DNA from: Branchiostoma belcheri
Lineage: Eukaryota; Chordata; Leptocardii; Amphioxiformes; Branchiostomatidae
NCBI RefSeq assembly: GCF_001625305.1
Contig: NW_017804021.1
Coordinates: forward strand, 698,549 to 762,548
Reading direction: 5' to 3'
DNA: 64,000 nucleotides
A program made the position numbers and the translations under genes. Below are positions 33,757 to 45,100 of the stretch, piece by piece (the stretch's first letter is position 1; the number at the start of each line of letters is the position of its first letter). The notes under the pieces are model-generated. The model saw only the letters and a list, made by a program, of their open reading frames with translations. It ran no database searches and was not told the origin of the DNA.

Positions 33757-33945
33757 GCGTAACACACCAGCTTCGCAGGCATGCAGCGCGGGCGCAGCTG
33801 GCTACATGCTGACTTGTTACACCTAACCTTTGAACTTCTAACTCTAATTGTTTAAAGCTATTTAATCATAATGCCCCCACTGTAATTGGTGACAGCGAGT
33901 TCCACTCTACGATAGTTCTATTCAATGATTAGGCCTCCTCCCTTA
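33757..33945 (-). pseudogene. non-LTR retrotransposon tail, copy 2
   Basis: Read on the minus strand it matches the end of the element at 11,515-11,890: TGGAACTCGCTGTCACCAA, TTAGAAGTTCAAAGGTTAGG TGTAACAAGTC, AGCCAGCTGCGCC, GCGAAGCTGGTGTGTTACGC. Only the last coding stretch and the 3' end are present. It lies about 95 bp upstream of the acceptor of the RNA-binding coding exon, in its probable 5' intron. Confidence 0.75.
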
Positions 33946-34504
33946 GAGCTTGAAGGATAATGAGAGGACTAAGGAAAAGATGCCAGAGGAAGGGGGAAAG
34001 CCCTCAAAGTACCACCAAATTAAAAGAAGATGTGAAGGAACAAAAATATAGAACTTATTCTTTGGTGTGTGTGTGTCCAGTCATTTGCTCAACCTTCCAA
34101 ACCACACAGATTTGATGATGAAAGTAACTTTTTTGGACCAATTTCTTTCATTCTGGCATCAGTCTTGGGGTGCCAGGAAGGATGTCATCCATATAATCAA
34201 ATCAGTATTGCTTAACCTACTGAAATGTCTCCCAGGTAAAGCTGGCCTTTGTAGTGAAATCCAACCCAATGGCCACCTCACACTCAATACAACTTTCCTT
34301 ATTACATCAAAGGAGCAAGGCAAGTTCAAATAAGTATGACAAGTTCTAAGATTTGTATCTATTGGCAATGAAACAAATTGAAACAATTGAAAAATGTTGC
34401 CATAATAATACTAGATAGCCTCACATGACGGAAGGATGCAGGTAGTGTAGATTTCAGAAAAAAACAACTGATAATGTTACATTGTCTCCGTCTTTTGGTG
34501 GCTA

Positions 34505-34635
34505 CATGATAGTATCAAATTGGCAGGGTAACCAATACACCATGTATTAAAAAAGATACCGCTATAGAAAAAAAAGCTTGACGAAAACGTCTAAAAACAC
34601 GTCAAAAATAAGCCGCAGCCTACACCTCTGCTTGG
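34505..34635 (-). mobile_element. CAAGCAGAGG-ended MITE-like element, reverse, shortened
   Basis: On the minus strand it begins CTCCAAGCAGAGGTGTAGGC and includes TTTTAGACGTTTTCGTCAAG and ACCCTGCCAATTTGATACTA, in the order of the copies at 26,437 and 36,431. Confidence 0.6.
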
Positions 34636-35600
34636 AGAATGCCTCATGTGCATGTGTGTTAGACGCGGTATGATCAAAGGCACAACTTCTGACAGTTTTA
34701 AGGTAACATTTAAATAACTCAAGGCCGTCGCATGTTCTGCTGACTCAAGCGTGTACGGGTCTGATTAGTTTTGCACACTTCCTGGTTCTGAATCGGACAA
34801 TTTGTGAGAAAAATAAGCTTGTGGAACGAAACAACAATCCTTTCGGGGATTCCGCGACAGGTTAGAGGTTTCTCATAGCTCTCTCTATGTATACTGATTA
34901 GTGGGCGGCGCTAGAAATGACGGCAGTGTTACAGTTTAGACACTTTACCGCAATTGTAGGGACGACGGGTTTGGGTTATACTAGACCAAATTTAGCTACA
35001 AATAGTAGCAACGTGTCTTCTTATACAGTCGAATATCGAAGCGACACGTATGCGACTGTGTGCCGGGGCAACGTTCTCGGCGCCAGGGTTAAGTCGCCGG
35101 GCGCAGTCCGCCAATTTTGCCCTCGGCCAAAGTCCTTTACACTGTTTTTCAGCTACAGGTACTCCATCATTGCGCAGCCCCCCAAATAAAATGTGCACAC
35201 ACACAGCGCCCGAGCAAACAACTTCTTGACACCAGATTGCCGGTTTTACTATTACAGCTGATACAAGAGTTGGAGATCCCTCAGCTCGATATCCCATGTC
35301 CCATCGAGGCTCCGTGTTGACACAAGCTGACAGGAATTTTCACGGTTTTGACAGAGAACAGTTACGGTAAAGCACCGGCTCATTTGCACCCAATTCACCA
35401 CACGACTGGGCGGGAACGGTTCAAAATCACTCGTCAGCGCTTGTCCCTCTTTCTCTCTACACACACTCTGTGTCAGTGTCTAAAACTAAATAAGCAACAC
35501 ATATGTGCTAAACACAACAACGCAACCGGGGACGGATAGATTTGCTACAATTACGCTATTAAGTGTAAATACCGGGGGAAAAAAGGTGTGAAAAACGTAC

Positions 35601-35760
35601 CGTTGCAAGGTGACGACGCTTAAAACGCCTGATCTCGTTGATTGTGAACTTTGGTCGCTGCAAAGAGAAGGCTGGTGGTGAACTAAGGGTGACCCCACGC
35701 GCGTGCCTCGGTCGTCTGCGGCACAGGGGACCGTACACAAAAGGGGTGTATAATTTTTAT
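35601..35760 (-). promoter_or_regulatory. weak candidate promoter and 5' UTR exon, downstream RNA-binding gene
   Basis: On the minus strand, ATTATAAAAATTA near 35,745-35,760 could be a TATA box. About 120-140 bases further on, CTTGCAACG is followed by GTACGT at 35,595-35,600, a possible donor that could join to the acceptor before 33,663. There is no transcript evidence. Other first exons in the G+C-richer 34.9-35.5 kb stretch are equally possible. Confidence 0.25.
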
Positions 35761-36430
35761 AATCATATCAAAACAAACTTTGAAAGGAAGACAAATACCC
35801 AACTATGTCTTTTTAGAAATGTACATGCAGTATATATGACATATAGCTGCACGAGATGCTTAATTGTTTGAAATGGTGGAAACGCGAAGAAAAAGAAAAC
35901 AGTTTTCCAGACAAACCTCCCTTAAGATTGGAACAGTCCAAATTGTTCCTCAGACTCAGTGGAGCCACGGAACGAGAAAAAGGCAACTTTCCCACACAAG
36001 TTCTGAGGGGGGTATCGGTGGAAGACGAAGGGGGTGTGTCCTCCGCTTTCGGAAAGTTCTTTAATTTTTTAAAGTCGGAAAGTTCAAAGGAAGGTCCCAC
36101 CACCTGTTAGAGTCACACGGCGCGGCGTGTGCTGTACGGCCCACAAGGCCAGCTAAAACCAGCAGCAAACAAACAGCACCGGCAAAGATTGCTATCAAGA
36201 AGCCTTTATAAAAAAAGAAAAAGACACAAAAAAGGCCTTAAAATTATAATTCCTTCATATATACTGACGATCTCTGAAAAATAAGATAATCGAAAAAAGA
36301 ACCTCTCGATCGATGTTTTCAATAATCACTTCTTCTTCGCGGATCCATAATGGTCACTTCTTTAGAAGTAATCATTAAACCATTCAATTGTATGCGGGTA
36401 TAACGCACAGTTTTCAGAGTTTAGGTTCAA

Positions 36431-36648
36431 CCGGTTCTCCTCAAGCAGAGGTTTGGTGTGTTTTTATGAGTTTTTGTCTGGCTTTCTTTCTTGTACTGGT
36501 ATCCTTTTTTCGTCAGCCAAACGGGTACCGGTGGCATATTAGATACTATTGATGCTGTCTTGCCAGTTTGATACTATCTTGCCAATTTGATACTGCCTTG
36601 CCAATTTGATACTGTCTTGCAGTGACCAAGAGATCTGCTTGGAGATTA
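36431..36648 (+). mobile_element. CAAGCAGAGG-ended MITE-like element with internal short repeats
   Basis: Ends CAAGCAGA and TCTGCTTG are inverted repeats. Inside are GGTACCGGTGGC and three to four near-repeats of TTGCCAATTTGATACTGTC (about 19 bp). It is the most complete copy of the family in the window. Confidence 0.7.
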
Positions 36649-36714
36649 CTCAATGTGCACATCTACATTGTAAGAATAAGTATGTCAAACAGAGCTACTT
36701 ATTGCCCAATGTAA

Positions 36715-37045
36715 TTTCACTGCAGCAAAACTGCATTTTGATGTCATTTTTCTGGTCATTCTATGAATGTAATCAACCCTATCCCATTGCATACTGATAT
36801 TTGTGAGGCAAATTGCTTGTTTCGTACAAATTACTGGTTCGAGCTACATGCAATTATTGGTGGTAACAAAAATACTGAGGGACTCCTCACATAGCTTATC
36901 TTTGGATTATTTCACATGCTTCAAGTATAAAATGATGATGAAAATGTGCAAAGTACACATGTGTAAATGTCATCAGACAGATTTCCTCATCTAGAACATA
37001 TTTTTTTTGGCTTTGACACCTTGAAATTGCATTAGATGTCACACG
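36715..37045 (+). repeat. ~330-bp dispersed repeat
   Basis: Blocks in order: TTTTTCTGGTCATT, CAACCCTATCCCATTGCATA, CTGATATTTGTG, GCTTGTTTCGTA, TGTCATCAGACAGATTTCCT, CATCTAGAACATATTTTTT, GAAATTGCATTAGATG. The copy at 45,825-46,135 follows the same order throughout. Confidence 0.75.
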
Positions 37046-37166
37046 AAATTCCATGAAAATTGAAGACAACAGGCTGTGTGAAGTGAACAACTTAATCCCT
37101 GCTGAGTCAACCTCCAACAACTTGAATCAGTAACACAGACACACTTTTTAAGCATAACTGGGAAGA

Positions 37167-37172
37167 TTTAAT
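37167..37172 (-). terminator. candidate polyadenylation signal ATTAAA, upstream RNA-binding gene
   Basis: ATTAAA on the minus strand, followed about 20 bases on by a GT-rich stretch (AAAAAGTGTGTCTGTGTTAC). It would give the gene ending at 39,602 a 3' UTR of about 2.4 kb. It is the variant hexamer, so less certain than AATAAA. Confidence 0.4.
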
Positions 37173-39601
37173 GACTTTGTGCATACACACATCACTACCT
37201 TCAGGTAAGTATCAAGCATCTACTGAAATTTAAACTATTTACAAGGGATCCAACCTTCCAAATTCATACCAACATTCTTTTGATAATCACACCAGTACAA
37301 CAATTGATGTTGTATGACATTTTCTGCAAGCACTGGTCTACAGTGCCAACTTGGCAACACAGTTGGTTACAGGGTGTTTTTAAACTTTGCCACACATGAA
37401 TTAACCAACCAATCAGGTGCTGAAATTTCACGGGTGCAGTCATGATTGGCAAAAAATTCTGTGCATAGTTCTCAAGCACCAGATTTTAAGCCTCCTTTTT
37501 TCCGAAATGGCGTAATGTTTCTGGTACCAAGTGCCTGGATTGAGTAGGGATTGTTAAACAAAGCATGATGGGATATATAAAAACCATTGGTTTGAGGTCA
37601 TGTGATCTGTTTGACCAATCACACACAACATAGTGGTCACATGATGGACTGAACAATCACAATGGTGAATCAAATAACACAGTTACTTCAAAACAAAAGG
37701 TTTTTTGGCACTCAGTATCACAACACAAGGCCACTTCTCTGATGTCAAACTTTTGAAACTGTACATGATAAAACTCTCTTTATGATTGGTCGGCAAACAG
37801 CCAATGGCAAACAAATACAAGGCCTTCCTGAGACAAAGATAAAAACCACTACTTTAGGAATCCCTTGCAAAGGTAAAAAGAATACTTTAAAAATAGGACA
37901 GAAGTAAATATCTTAAGTGAGCATGTGTCACACATTTGTGCAACCTGGCACCCTAAAATAAAATCCTCTAGGAAAAGAGGAAAATTCCTCATAAGAAGAG
38001 AAATACTACAAATATCAACATGCTTAACTATGAGAAAAAATTGCTATTTTTCTTTAAATGCTCATGCTAGGTAAAACTGCATAACGCTAAACTAGAGACA
38101 TGAGTAACTTTGAAACAAAGCAAGTGATACACTTACAGTTACTCAACCCTAACAATTCTTGGTGAGGGTATTACAAGTAACCTTAACAAATATTCAAATA
38201 TGTCATGCCTTTGGAAATGGTATTATGAGACAAAAGTTTCATAATTGATCTCAAAACAACACTCCTTTAGCTCTACATCTTAACTTATCGATATTAGGTT
38301 CTACACCTTAACTTATGGAATAAAAACAAATGTGGCAAACTTTTATGTTCCAAATATATGGTCTTAGCTGTCAAGTTACCTTTTTCAGTACCACTGTGAA
38401 AAAGAGAGTTAACTCACCTAAGGTTTTAGATTCTTGGAATTGGGTGGATAAAAATTCAAGTCAACTCAATTTAATTCAAGATTTTCCAATAGCTGGTAGA
38501 TTTTTTTCTTTGCCTTGAAAACTTGCAAAGTAGGGTCGCTTTTGTCAACAGAAGTTGAAATAGAACATGAATAAACCAGGATGCAACAAATGAACTGCAT
38601 TCTCCTTGGAGCATACAGAACATTCCATTTTCCAGACAAGACTGCACTCTTCTCCAACTCAAGGAATTTGAATCTCCGGAATTTTTGACTGACTGTCTCG
38701 GTCTTAATGAGCTGTCTGACCCAAGTGCTGCAGACTCATGAATTTTTTCCGCATTTGTGATGTCAGCACTGGGTCAACATTCGATGCAAACCAAGAGATT
38801 CAGCTGAAAAGTCCAATGAGTTAAACTTCTTGAGCTTGGAGAACAGTTTAATTCTCATTATGTAACATAACAACTCTGATGAACTTTCATGCTAAGACTG
38901 CATTTTGTTGTTTCCACATAATAAAGCTACCAGACCAACAATGCCAACCACTCCTACAAGAATGGTACTGGCCACTCAATACTATAAAATCAATACATGG
39001 TTAAAAGAGTATGCTAAAGGTTGGAGATTACAATACATTAATGCTCCAGAATTATACTAATGTAAGTAAGTAAGATATATGACACATACAAATGTCATGG
39101 ACAATAGTCAGGCAATCAACAGTGTCTGATCACTATATATGATATTCAGACCTAAACCTAAAGCTAAAGAATACTACATATGCATCAGAGCAATACACTG
39201 CGCCTAACCTTTAAATTCATAGATATAGCAGGATTATTGAAGTTCAAACATTCAAGGCACATTCTTCTTTCTATAAGCACATAACAGTACTAGATACTCG
39301 TAGATTTTCTCTATAAATCTTGCAGCTAATAGACCAGAAACATGTTTTAAAAAACATGAATTTGCTTTGGAACACCCAAAACATACAAAATAAGGTAATG
39401 CTACCAGTAACAGTAACACCAGGGTAACTTTCTGAACATCCTTTACCTGTGAACACCTGCATCACACTCATCTAAAAACTCTTAGTAAGTGTTACAATTC
39501 TGTCACTTATTCAACAGTGAAGGTGATGTACTGAGATGTACTTTTACAGAAAGCTGACCAACACTGCAGCACTCATTGCTATTGCTTCTGACTGACTATG
39601 T
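37173..39601 (-). other. probable long 3' UTR of the upstream RNA-binding gene
   Basis: AT-rich, no exon and no recognised repeat. It lies between the stop at 39,602-39,604 and the candidate signal at 37,167. Treated as 3' UTR by position only. Confidence 0.4.
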
Positions 39602-42114
39602 TCAATACGTTTGGTACAACTCGTGCTGAGCGGAGGCAGCCGCGGCGGCCGCTGCATACTGGGCATATCCCTCGTACGCTGCAGCTGCGCTGTACACATC
39701 CTGGCTCTGCACCTGGCGGGAGGTAGCCGTAGCGAGGGACGCAGCTGATGTCATCGGCACAAAGCCTTGTGCGTAGGACGAGGCGTCCTTAGCCAAGGTG
39801 TAGCCGGCCAGGGGACGCTGGTAGGCCGCGCCTGCAGTTGCCGCCATTGCCGCCAGGGGGACCTCACCGGAGACATCCAACGGGATCCCCAGCTGGTTGA
39901 GGACGAATTCTGCAGCGACGCTCTTAGCTTCCTCCACGGATGGAGCCAACTTGGTGGGCTGGAAGGGCTGGGCACTCGGGTACTGTGAAGCCAGGGCTGG
40001 CACTGTCACCTGCAACAATACAGAAAACAGATTTTTACTAAGACAACAAAAGTACAATGACTTTCGTAAGGTCTTCCCTGCAATAAACAACTGAACTTAC
40101 ATGCAAGTTAAGTATCAATCAACATGTTATCATTGACACACATACACACACAAACAAAGACAGGCCCCAAAATTAGATACTTCACTCCTTTCTTGTGAGT
40201 CAACAGCTGGTGAGTATGGGCCACTGGAATGCTGTTCAGCACCAAGTCACTACTTGGTTGATACATTCTGTGGTATATTTGCCTATTTGTACACAGTAAG
40301 GGATGTCTCATAATAACCTGTATCCTTTCCAGTAGTGTAAGCTAGAACAGCTGGGATTTGAACTGAGATTCCTAAAAGAATTCAAACTGATATGAATAGC
40401 TGAAATGTTTCAAGCACAGAAGCTTTCAGATGACATCTCTGCCATCTTTCTTTAGCTGAATTTTTTTTTTCCAGTTTTGACTGTAGTGTGAATGTACCTT
40501 GTACAGGAAGAGCTGTCTCTCCCCAGGCCCCATGGTGGAGTGAAGGGAGTACACAGGGGATCCCCACTGGTTCTTCTGGCACATCTCCTCCAACATCTGA
40601 GCAAAAACATGCAAAGACATTTAAACAAGAGCTAACTAAACACATAGTCAAGTTCTTACATGTACATGTACATATATATGAAATGCATTTGAAAGATGAT
40701 TCACATTTAATTTGGATAATTTTAAGGTTTAAGATGTAGTTCTCCTCCTGCTTACCTGGTCCAGTGGCACCTGTGGAGCAGACTTGAGAGGCTTCATGGT
40801 GACAGGGTTGGTCGGAGTGAGCTCCATGCCTGGCAGCAGGTCAAACAGCTCTTTCTTCTTCTGCCCGTAGAAGCCACCCCGGGTCAGACCGTAGGAGAAG
40901 TAGCCGCGTGATCCGCCCGCCCCACGAGCGCCAGCAGCCCCACGACCACGCACACGCATCACCCCGCGAGCTCCCAGAGAGCTGCGGCCTTGGAAGCGCA
41001 GGTTGGCAGGTGCAAAGGCTGCAGCTGCAGCAGCAGCTGCTGGATACAGGGTTGGAGGGTAAGGAGTTGGGATGTAGTAGTTTTCGTAGCCTGTTGGGTA
41101 GACCTCCATGGGCATGCCGCGGCCGGCACCGCGTGTGTAACGGACGTAGTTGTCCCTGTCCACCGGTTTTGCTAGAGTTACTTCAACCTGACAGCCGTCG
41201 ATGAGCTGCCCATTGGTGGAATTCATGGCCTTGACTGCCTCTTCCCTGGTTTTGAAGTGGACAAAGGCGTAGTCTCGGATCTTCTTCACCCGCTCGACGG
41301 ACCCCGGGGTGGCCACCTTCTCAAAACTCTCCTTCAGGCTCTCTTCTGTTGTTGTGAGGAGGAGGTTGCGGACATACAGTACCTTGACGGATTTCATGAT
41401 ATCCTCGTCTACTTCCACTTCTGGTTCGGCCCAATCCACGGCGATCTGATGCCCCCACAGCTGGATCCGGCCCGGGATCAGCTTCCTGCGTGCCATGGCC
41501 GCAGCCCGGTGGCTCTCGTACTCAACAAATGCAAATCCGCGATTCTTGGTTTTGTCTGTGGCGCTAGGGTAGACAATCACGTCAACCACTCCCTCCGTGA
41601 CCTTGGACATCTCTTCTAGGATTTCGTGCTTCTTCTTGTTCTTTGGGATCCCGCCCACGAAGAGGCGACAGTTGTCGACGCTGGGACACACCCCCAGCAG
41701 TCTCCCCTTTCTGATTTCGTAATTATTGAGTTGCTTGACGGCCCTCTTGGCGTCGTCTCGGGAGGTGTACATCACGAAGGCGTAGCCTCTGTTGTTGCCA
41801 TTAAAGTCCATCATGAGTCTCAGTTCATAGATCTTACCTATGCTCTCGAAGACTGGTACCAGTTCGTCTTCAAACAAGTCACGAGGGATCTTCCCGACGA
41901 ACACCTCGCAGCCACGACTCGGAGTGGCGCCCTCCCAGCCGGGCGGGGGGCCGCCATACTTCCTCTGCCCGTTCTCCTGGATGATGTTGTAGCCCGTACG
42001 CTCCATGAGAGCCAGGAGGGCGGCCTCGTTCTGCGCGCCGGTGATGCCCTGCGGGCCCTGGGGGTTAGCGTCGTTCTCGGACATCGTGTGTCCCTGTAGA
42101 CCCCCTGCTGTCAT
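39602..42114 (-). CDS. A1CF/RBM47-like: three-RRM plus dsRBD RNA-binding protein, A1CF/RBM47-type
   Basis: Three coding exons on the minus strand: 42114-40756, 40596-40498 and 40009-39602. All junctions are phase 0, total 621 residues. ATG at 42,114 sits 4 bases after an acceptor at 42,119-42,120; a second in-frame Met is residue 11. RRM1 is about 69-147, RRM2 149-229, RRM3 244-317. An Ala run and a Tyr/Pro-rich stretch (335-366) precede an RG-rich region (376-415) and the motif [14 protein letters not shown] (425-438). A dsRBD-like domain follows (454-525, starting [12 protein letters not shown]). The Ala-rich C terminus ends YQTY. Vertebrate relatives act as cofactors of APOBEC1 C-to-U RNA editing and regulate AU-rich mRNAs; amphioxus function is inferred. 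The protein joins traits divided between vertebrate A1CF (dsRBD) and RBM47 (YQTY end). Head-to-tail neighbour of the gene at 32,208. Confidence 0.93.
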
Positions 42115-42118
42115 GCTA

Positions 42119-45100
42119 CTGTATGGAGGAAGGAAAGAAAAAAAGTTTAACATGTTTTATATCCTGGGTCATATATTTTAAACATAAGAAAATAACAATT
42201 CATAAATGTTGTCAAACATTTATCAAAGAATAGCATAGTACAGCTCTTTTCTATCTTGAAAACTTGCAAATTGGCCCCATATTTTCTTATGTAAAACCCA
42301 CCTTTTCTCAGAAAATATCAGGGTAGGTAAGGGTAGCTGTTAGCTATAACAGCATTAACACCTTTCTTAGCAACTTTGACATAGATTTCAATAGCATTGG
42401 CTTGTAAATTGTATTGGAACAGGTTGGATATAGGGGGAACAAGTTATTTCAAGTTGAACGTAGTTCCCTACAAAAGAAGAGTATAAAAACTGGAATACTT
42501 GTTGAGTCAAAAAGCATATGAAGAAATGAATGACTATGAATATGAAAGGTCAAGGTGATTCATACTGAAGTGCGCTCATATACATATGGACTCTACAGAC
42601 TTTTTGGAACATCTCCTATCCTTCTGTAACACGTACACACAAAGTCTAGCAACTGTTTAGATCCTTTCAGAGACAAGCAGACAATCTTGAGTAGCTTTTA
42701 TGTATACTATAAGCCTTTCTTGCATCCATATTCATGCCCGACCTATGTAGCAAAATGGCTGACTTGGGCTCCACCCACCAACTGCACTATGACCAAACTG
42801 TCAACATGTTTGTCCATGAGGTACGGACCAAAGTACAACGTACTCGACACGTTTTTTTTTTCATGAGCCAGCAAAACTTTTTTACTCTCCGATCACCTTC
42901 TATCACAAAGAACTTATAAAGATTATGTTTCGATGTGATGTGGACATGAAACTGCTGATACAATAAGTTAAACCTTTCTTAGCCCTAGAACCAGAAATTC
43001 TACCTGTACCTACTATGTACAACGGCTATGTATGGACAAAAGTGAATTGCCGGCATGCCACCTTCGTTACAGTGTCTTGTACACGTCGTAACCCTAAACA
43101 TCTTGTAAAGTAACATACATTTACACAACGCATCTACAAGCACAGAATCACATACAGATTGAAATTACCGACAGTAGGAATGGTAAAAAGACACGCAGAA
43201 ATGCGCACTCACTTCTCGACAACGCGACCGACCTTTGAGTGCACTGCACAGCCTGGGCAACAACCAAGCTATCTGCAAACACCGCATAGAAAAGGCTGGC
43301 CAGGTTAAAGATAAACTTTGCTGTTTTTGTAACTGCACCGTAAGGGTGTGGTCTGCAACTCAGAATGGCAGGTTCATCACTTACCCAGTCGCCATGTGTA
43401 AAAAAAACACCGTCCTTGACTGCTCCCAAAGCTGATAAAATTATGGCAAAATTTCTGATGAATTAGCACGATGGTCAACTGACTGCTATCTTGAGTGCCG
43501 CCAGCGTATTTGTAGTTTGGACCATGTGACCAGTTATGAGATAATTACAAACTGTGTAAATTTTCTTTGGATCGATATTTAACCTCGGGGTTGGTCCAGA
43601 AAGGCAAAAAAAGGGGAGGGGAGATGGAATCTTGAAAAACAGACCACTTGTGAATGGATAACCCGTCCAATCAACTTCTTTGAAACACAGATTCAAATCA
43701 GGAACAACCCGACAAATTGCTTCCTAGTTCACCTAAACCGAGATATCTGATAAAGCATGCCTACCAATTCCAGATAGAGAGGTGTCAGCTTTATAATTTT
43801 TTAAGGGTGTGTTTGAATTGAAAATTTTTGAGCAGTCTGGTGAATGAAATGATCTGCTTCTTGGCATTTAGCCTCGCAAAACGTGCCATGTACTATCAGT
43901 TATAATACCTGTATGGTTCATTGATGTAGGTTAGTGATCCATGTACAAGATTACGTAATACAAAATAAATCAAGCAACTGGTTGAATTCTCTATATGGTT
44001 ATACTGAACAGCATGTAGAATTTGCTGAAGGAAACCATCATAGTAAACTGCAACTTTTCTTTTACATCAGAATTTGTGTCTTGTTTTCAGATTTGGAGAT
44101 AAGTGCAGTATCAGTCGCTGCATCCTATCTTGATTTAAGGATTAGTGATATTATTATATCATGATCCACCTGTCTAATGCATACAGTAAATTTGAAACAA
44201 TTGAAATAAATATGTACCAGAAAATTATCTAGGGATTGGACAGCGGTAAGATTGTTAGCAGTTGCTGAGCTAATTACCAAAACAAGCCTCTCAAAACTAT
44301 AAACCCAGGACAAAACTATATGATAGGATTAAAAGCACTCAACAGAGAGATCATGCAAAGCAGCATTTTAGCTTATCCTTACTTCTGAATACTTATGATA
44401 CCAAATCTGACATCTGATTTTAACTCAATGGAAAAAGGTCATTGACGAGCATCTTTCTAAGAAAAATTCCTGGATCTGGTTTCCAAAATATAATAATCAC
44501 ATCATTTTATGTGCCAGAACCTACGTAGTATACCACCAACTGTCCGATAGATTAGAATTTAGAGGAATCCTTCTTACCTTTTCAAGTCAATCAACTAAGA
44601 CATCAACTAACAAGTACCTCAACAAATGACTTAAGTGCAAGTAATACGAGTTTTAACTAATTCACATCCAAAAGTATGGAACGAAACTGTAGCAGGCAGA
44701 TACAGAGGGACCAAATAGCACCATGGATCTTCTAGGTTGCTAGCACATTTTATAAATCTACAGTACTTTATAGCACACTATAAGTTACATGTTGCTCACC
44801 TGTCATACCATGCAGGTGCAAAATTTCTCACAAGAAAATGTATATGACCAAACTCTATATACTATACAATTATCAGACTACTTCAAGTATATACATGACT
44901 AACGTTAATAACTCATGCAAGACTTTGTTTATCATATGGTAATGTAACAGTTAAAATAGTACTGTTATAGACTGCTCTTAATTCAAAGCAGAGACATGCC
45001 CAGACTTGCTTGCCTTTTACCTGTGTCCAACCTTATCTTTGAGATATTTCCAAAGTACCGCAAACCACAAGTTTTACAAACAGATTTATACATTGCTAAT

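Larger units (their letters stand above)
33946..37149. other. upstream region of the downstream RNA-binding gene, plus repeats
   Basis: No coding exon is supported. Holds a reverse MITE-like copy (34,505-34,635), a weak candidate first exon (35,601-35,720, minus), a MITE-like copy at 36,431-36,648 and a ~330-bp repeat at 36,715-37,045. Confidence 0.45.

Noticed and set aside
41257-42099. 120- and 157-codon plus-strand open frames
   Set aside because: Antisense to the RRM exon of the upstream RNA-binding gene. Similar shadows appear opposite the paralogue because the DNA is conserved.
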